64,000 nt of DNA from Rhodospirillales bacterium (GTDB taxonomy: Bacteria; Pseudomonadota; Alphaproteobacteria; Rhodospirillales; Casp-alpha2). The first letter of the stretch is position 1; every line of letters starts with the position of its first letter. Position numbers and translations under genes: made by a program. The stretch covers positions 186,001 through 250,000 of the forward strand of contig JAEPMA010000003.1 in assembly GCA_017644185.1 (NCBI GenBank). Direction: 5' to 3'. This document shows positions 61,011 to 64,000 of this stretch, in pieces. The notes beneath the pieces are model-generated. The model was not told where the DNA came from. It searched no databases and worked only from the letters and a program-made list of their open reading frames with translations.

Positions 61011-62360
61011 TCAGCTCTGCGGCTTCGACAGCAGTTCGGCGGTGACGTGGTGGGTCCCGTCCAGGACGTTATGGGCAGCGGCGGCGACATCCTCGACCGT
61101 CACCTTGCCAATCACATCGAGCCAGTTCTCGACCTCGTCGACGGTGCCGCCCGACGCCAGCGTCGAGCCGAACACCCGGGCCGCGGTCCCGAAATCGTCA
61201 CGGGCGAAGACGGCGTTGTTCCGCATCCGCTCGATGGCACCCTCAAGCTCCTTCGCCGTGATTCCGTCTTTCAGAATCTTCCCGACCTCGTCCATGACGG
61301 TCGATTCGATCTTGTCCATCGAAACGTTTGGTTTGGGAACGGCGTAGAACCCGAACACCGCCGGGCCCAGGTCGTCGGCGTCATAGAAAGCCCCCGCCGA
61401 TAACGCGATGGCGTCATCGAGCACCAGGCGTTTGTGCAGACGGCTCGATGCCCCACCGCCGATGATTTCGGACAGAACCTGCAAAGCATACGCGTGCTCG
61501 GTCGCCCCATATCGATAGCTCGGCGCCAGATAACGGCGCGTCCAGCTCGGCTGGGTGACGCGCTCATGTTCTAAAACGACGCGGCGGTCGGCGGTCGCCG
61601 GCGGCTCGGTGGTGCGGGTCCGCGTGATCTCGGGACCCTCGGGGATCGCCCCATAATATTTCTCTGCGAGCGGCTTCAGCTCGTCCATGGTCACATCCCC
61701 CTCGACGATCAGAACCGCGTTATTGGGGGCGTAGTAGCGTTTGTAGAAGGCGAGGATGCGATCGACGTCGAGCGCCTTGATCTCGTGTTCCCAACCGATG
61801 ATCGGCCGGCGGTAGGGGTAGTTCAGATACATCGCCGCCGACACCTGTTCGCGGAGCTGCGCGGACGGATTATTGTCGACCCGTGAGCGGCGCTCTTCGA
61901 GGACGACGTTACGCTCGGGCGCAACCTGCGCTTCGCTGATCAAAAGATGGGTCATGCGGTCGGCTTCCATCTTCATGACCATCTCGAGGCGGTCCTTGGC
62001 GATGGTTTGGTGATAGGCGGTGTAGTCGTAGGACGTGAAGGCGTTCTCCTGCCCCCCATTCCTGGCCACCTGGGCGGAGAACACGCCGGGTCCGAAATTC
62101 TTGGTGCCCTTGAACATCAGATGTTCGAGCAGATGCGCGATCCCCGTCTCGCCCGGCGCCTCGTCGGCGGCCCCCACCTTGTACCAGACCATGTGCCTGA
62201 CTACGGGGGCCCGGTGGTTGGTGATCACCACCACCTGCATCCCGTTCTTGAGGGTGAAGGTGTCGGGGTCAAAAATCTTGGCGCGCGCCGGCGTCACGGC
62301 CGAAAGCGCAATGACCGCGGCCAGCACGAAGGGCGTCAAAAACCTGAATGAAATCCGCAT
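61011..62360 (-). CDS. M16-family zinc metallopeptidase
   Basis: A 449-residue exported protease (signal peptide RFLTPFVLAAVIALSAVTPARA) with the active-site HLLEHLMFKGT (HxxEH near residue 77) and the distal Glu region SEAQVAPERNVVLEERRSR. The latter half has IIGGGASSRLHKRLVLDD and the MDKIESTVMDEVGKILKDGITAKELEGA element. With the following non-catalytic partner it should form a periplasmic M16B-type processing or peptide-degrading peptidase. The pair arrangement is common in alphaproteobacteria. Substrates are unknown. Confidence 0.93.
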   Translation of the reverse strand: MRISFRFLTPFVLAAVIALSAVTPARAKIFDPDTFTLKNGMQVVVITNHRAPVVRHMVWYKVGAADEAPGETGIAHLLEHLMFKGTKNFGPGVFSAQVARNGGQENAFTSYDYTAYHQTIAKDRLEMVMKMEADRMTHLLISEAQVAPERNVVLEERRSRVDNNPSAQLREQVSAAMYLNYPYRRPIIGWEHEIKALDVDRILAFYKRYYAPNNAVLIVEGDVTMDELKPLAEKYYGAIPEGPEITRTRTTEPPATADRRVVLEHERVTQPSWTRRYLAPSYRYGATEHAYALQVLSEIIGGGASSRLHKRLVLDDAIALSAGAFYDADDLGPAVFGFYAVPKPNVSMDKIESTVMDEVGKILKDGITAKELEGAIERMRNNAVFARDDFGTAARVFGSTLASGGTVDEVENWLDVIGKVTVEDVAAAAHNVLDGTHHVTAELLSKPQS

Positions 62361-62455
62361 GAGTAGGATATTGGCGTGTTTTCACACCGGATCAATGGGA
62401 ATCCGGCAAAACACGTAAACGTTACGAAGATTTAAAGGACGTGTTGCCGCGTCAG

Positions 62456-62631
62456 GGTCCCTCTCCCCCTTCATTTTGGCCCGCGCCAAATGGATTGGCG
62501 ACGGGAGAGATTAGGTGAGGGGGACATGGGTCCTGAATCAAGTTCAGGACGACGGGTTCGTTGATGTCTGATCCCGAAAAAAACCGTCACCCTGAACTTG
62601 ATTCAGGGTCCATTGAAACCGGGATGACGGT
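62456..62631. repeat. Two dispersed repeats in the gap before the glycosylase gene
   Basis: The left part holds CCCTCTCCCCCTTC, ATTGGCGACGGGAGAGATTAGGTGAGGGGG, a degenerate CCCCTCAC-type unit. The right part (62526-62631) holds TCCTGAATCAAGTTCAGGACGACGG and CCCTGAACTTGATTCAGGGTCC with GGGATGACGG, the second family. No gene is seen from 62361 to 62633. Confidence 0.75.
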
Positions 62632-62633
62632 GA

Positions 62634-63863
62634 TCAGCTGGCCGGCGGACGCAGCCACCCGTCCTGAAAACGCACGGTTGAAAGGCCCGTCAATTTCCTG
62701 ATGCGCTCGAGCGACACCTCCAGCCGTTTCATCCGGCCCTTGCCGAACTGGTTTCCGGGTTCGGGCCAGAGCGCGCTGATAACAAGCGTGTCGCTGTTCC
62801 GCTCGGCCTTCATTTCCATTCTCCCGACCATCTTCTCCCCATCCAGAAGGGGGAAGATGTAATACCCGAAGACGCGCTGGGACGCCGGGACGAAAATTTC
62901 GATCCGGTAATCGAAATCGAAAAGATGTTTGAGGCGCTTGCGGTCGCGGATCACGGGATCGAACGGGTTTAGAATACGCAGCCGGTCTGCGGGCGGCTGA
63001 ACATCGGAGAGGCGTGCGCCGATATCCGCGAAGGCATAGAGTTTACGGGGCGGACTCTCCCCCTCCCCATGCACCCTTACTTCGATGATGTCGTCGCCGA
63101 GACGCGCGTCGCACCAGCTTTTGGCTTCGGCGGCGGTGATATTGCCCCAGTACCCCGCGATCTCGCCGGCCGTGCCGAAACCGAGACGCTTCAAAGCTTC
63201 GCGGCACGACCAGTCGATGTAGGTATCTGACGAGCAATCCGACACACGTTGATCGCCGGGGATGACGCGTTCGGTCAGGTCGTAAGCTTTCTGGAACCCC
63301 TGTCTGTGGCAGATGCAGAGACCGCCCGTCCGCCAGTGGTGCTCGAGGGCCGTCTTCGACGGGTGCCAGTTCCACCACTTGCCCCCGTCCTTTCGATCCC
63401 CCGCATCGGCGCGGCCCGACATTTCTCTGGCCGTGATCGGGCCGTTGTCACGGGCATGCGACAACACGCTCGCCAGCTCATTCTGGAAATCTTCTCCACG
63501 CCGCCCCGCCCAGCGCTTGGCGAGGCGCGTCTCCTCACGCCGGAACCGCTCCCGCCAGATGGGAAAGAACTCGACGGGGATGATCGATGCGTCGTGGGTC
63601 CAGTTCTCGAAAAGCGCCCTGTCCTTCTCGATCAAACGGAGAAGGTCTTTCTGCCGATACCCGTCCCAACGGCTCCCCAATATCATGTGATGGGCGCGCT
63701 CCACCCACTGGATCGAATCGACCTGGACGAAGCCGAGCTTATGGATCAGGCCCAGTAGACCATCACGCCCCAGATTGCGGCGCGGGCTTTCCGCCAGCCC
63801 CTGAAGCTCAAGGACCAGCCGTCGTGCCTGTTCTGCTGAGATGTCTGTAACCGGCGTCGTCAT
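62634..63863 (-). CDS. AlkZ/YcaQ-like DNA glycosylase (interstrand cross-link repair type)
   Basis: A 409-residue winged-helix protein of the HTH_42/YcaQ family (start at ATG 63863; ATG 63884 is also open). The N-terminus ISAEQARRLVLELQGL and the segment GFVQVDSIQWVERAHHMILGSRWDGYR include the QxD catalytic motif (QVD near residue 48). The C-terminal half holds LRILNPFDPVIRDRKRLKHLFDFDYRIEIFVPASQRVFGYYIFPLLDGEKMVGRMEMKAER, the conserved core. E. coli YcaQ (AlkX) unhooks nitrogen-mustard cross-links, and Streptomyces AlkZ repairs azinomycin damage. Function here is assigned by family. Neighbours give no further clue. Confidence 0.85.
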   Translation of the reverse strand: MTTPVTDISAEQARRLVLELQGLAESPRRNLGRDGLLGLIHKLGFVQVDSIQWVERAHHMILGSRWDGYRQKDLLRLIEKDRALFENWTHDASIIPVEFFPIWRERFRREETRLAKRWAGRRGEDFQNELASVLSHARDNGPITAREMSGRADAGDRKDGGKWWNWHPSKTALEHHWRTGGLCICHRQGFQKAYDLTERVIPGDQRVSDCSSDTYIDWSCREALKRLGFGTAGEIAGYWGNITAAEAKSWCDARLGDDIIEVRVHGEGESPPRKLYAFADIGARLSDVQPPADRLRILNPFDPVIRDRKRLKHLFDFDYRIEIFVPASQRVFGYYIFPLLDGEKMVGRMEMKAERNSDTLVISALWPEPGNQFGKGRMKRLEVSLERIRKLTGLSTVRFQDGWLRPPAS

Positions 63864-63933
63864 GGCGGACGATCGAACCCGCATGGGGCGATGAAGTCAA
63901 ATGCTGGAATGCAATAAACCTATTTGCAGGATC

Positions 63934-64000
63934 GTCATCCCGGACGGGGTTTCCATCGTTCGCGATGGTCCAGAAAAAATTCAATGGGGCCGTTTCTCCG
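63934..64000. repeat. Dispersed palindromic repeat, cut by window end
   Basis: GTCATCCCGGACGGGGTTTCC begins the same family of repeat as at 27147, and continues to the end of the window. The palindromic partner end is not visible. Confidence 0.65.

Overview
The window looks like a chromosomal segment of an alphaproteobacterium, possibly Rhodospirillales-like. It carries the classical replication block rpsT - dnaA - dnaN - recF - gyrB (all on the minus strand), a lipid A operon and ubiquinone genes, and its conserved regions are visibly G+C-rich. The genus cannot be read from the sequence. No tRNA, rRNA or CRISPR array was seen.

Region 1 (1-15.65 kb) is accessory DNA. It opens with a probable metal (nickel-type) module: a HupE/UreJ-like permease, a His-rich exported protein, an NreB-like MFS exporter with a His-rich tail, and a YqaA-type membrane protein. 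A Tn7-like transposition operon follows, reading leftwards with overlapping genes: tnsA, tnsB, tnsC and tniQ, then a fused double HigA-type regulator. An unknown 332-residue gene is divergent from tnsA across a 20-bp palindrome. Between it and gyrB lie two AT-richer cargo genes that look like defence genes: a protein with a C-terminal HEPN/Abi-like RNase motif, and an XRE - nuclease-like - STAND NTPase whose start codon lies inside a perfect operator-like inverted repeat. Three direct repeats that look like TnsB sites end about 15 bp from the gyrB stop codon. I therefore infer that the element uses the 3' end of gyrB as its attachment site. Its other end was not found and may lie left of the window.

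Region 2 (15.66-30.4 kb) is core: gyrB, recF, dnaN, dnaA, rpsT, mutM, ubiE, ubiB, coaBC, dut and an Rrf2 regulator. Region 3 (30.4-37.5 kb) is a sulfur and ferredoxin block: cysK, moeB-like, DsrE-like, rhodanese, ferredoxin-NADP reductase and korAB (2-oxoacid:ferredoxin oxidoreductase). Region 4 (37.7-48.2 kb) holds pmbA, a lipid kinase and a lipid A/envelope series: LpxH-like phosphatase, glycosyltransferase, msbA-like transporter, DUF374 acyltransferase, waaA, lpxK and lpxL. Region 5 (48.2-64 kb) holds a tiny secreted protein, an M23 peptidase, xseA, purD, DUF1244, a DUF6352-like gene, tadA, rluB, rsmD, mutL, pgi, an M16 peptidase pair and an AlkZ/YcaQ-like glycosylase.

Two families of dispersed palindromic repeats fill many core intergenic gaps. 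One copy lies inside the N-terminal coding region of the M23 peptidase. A second recurring oddity is duplication of the last codons of a gene, stop codon included, just downstream of the real stop. It is seen at pmbA, purD, the glycosyltransferase and the 54-residue secreted protein.
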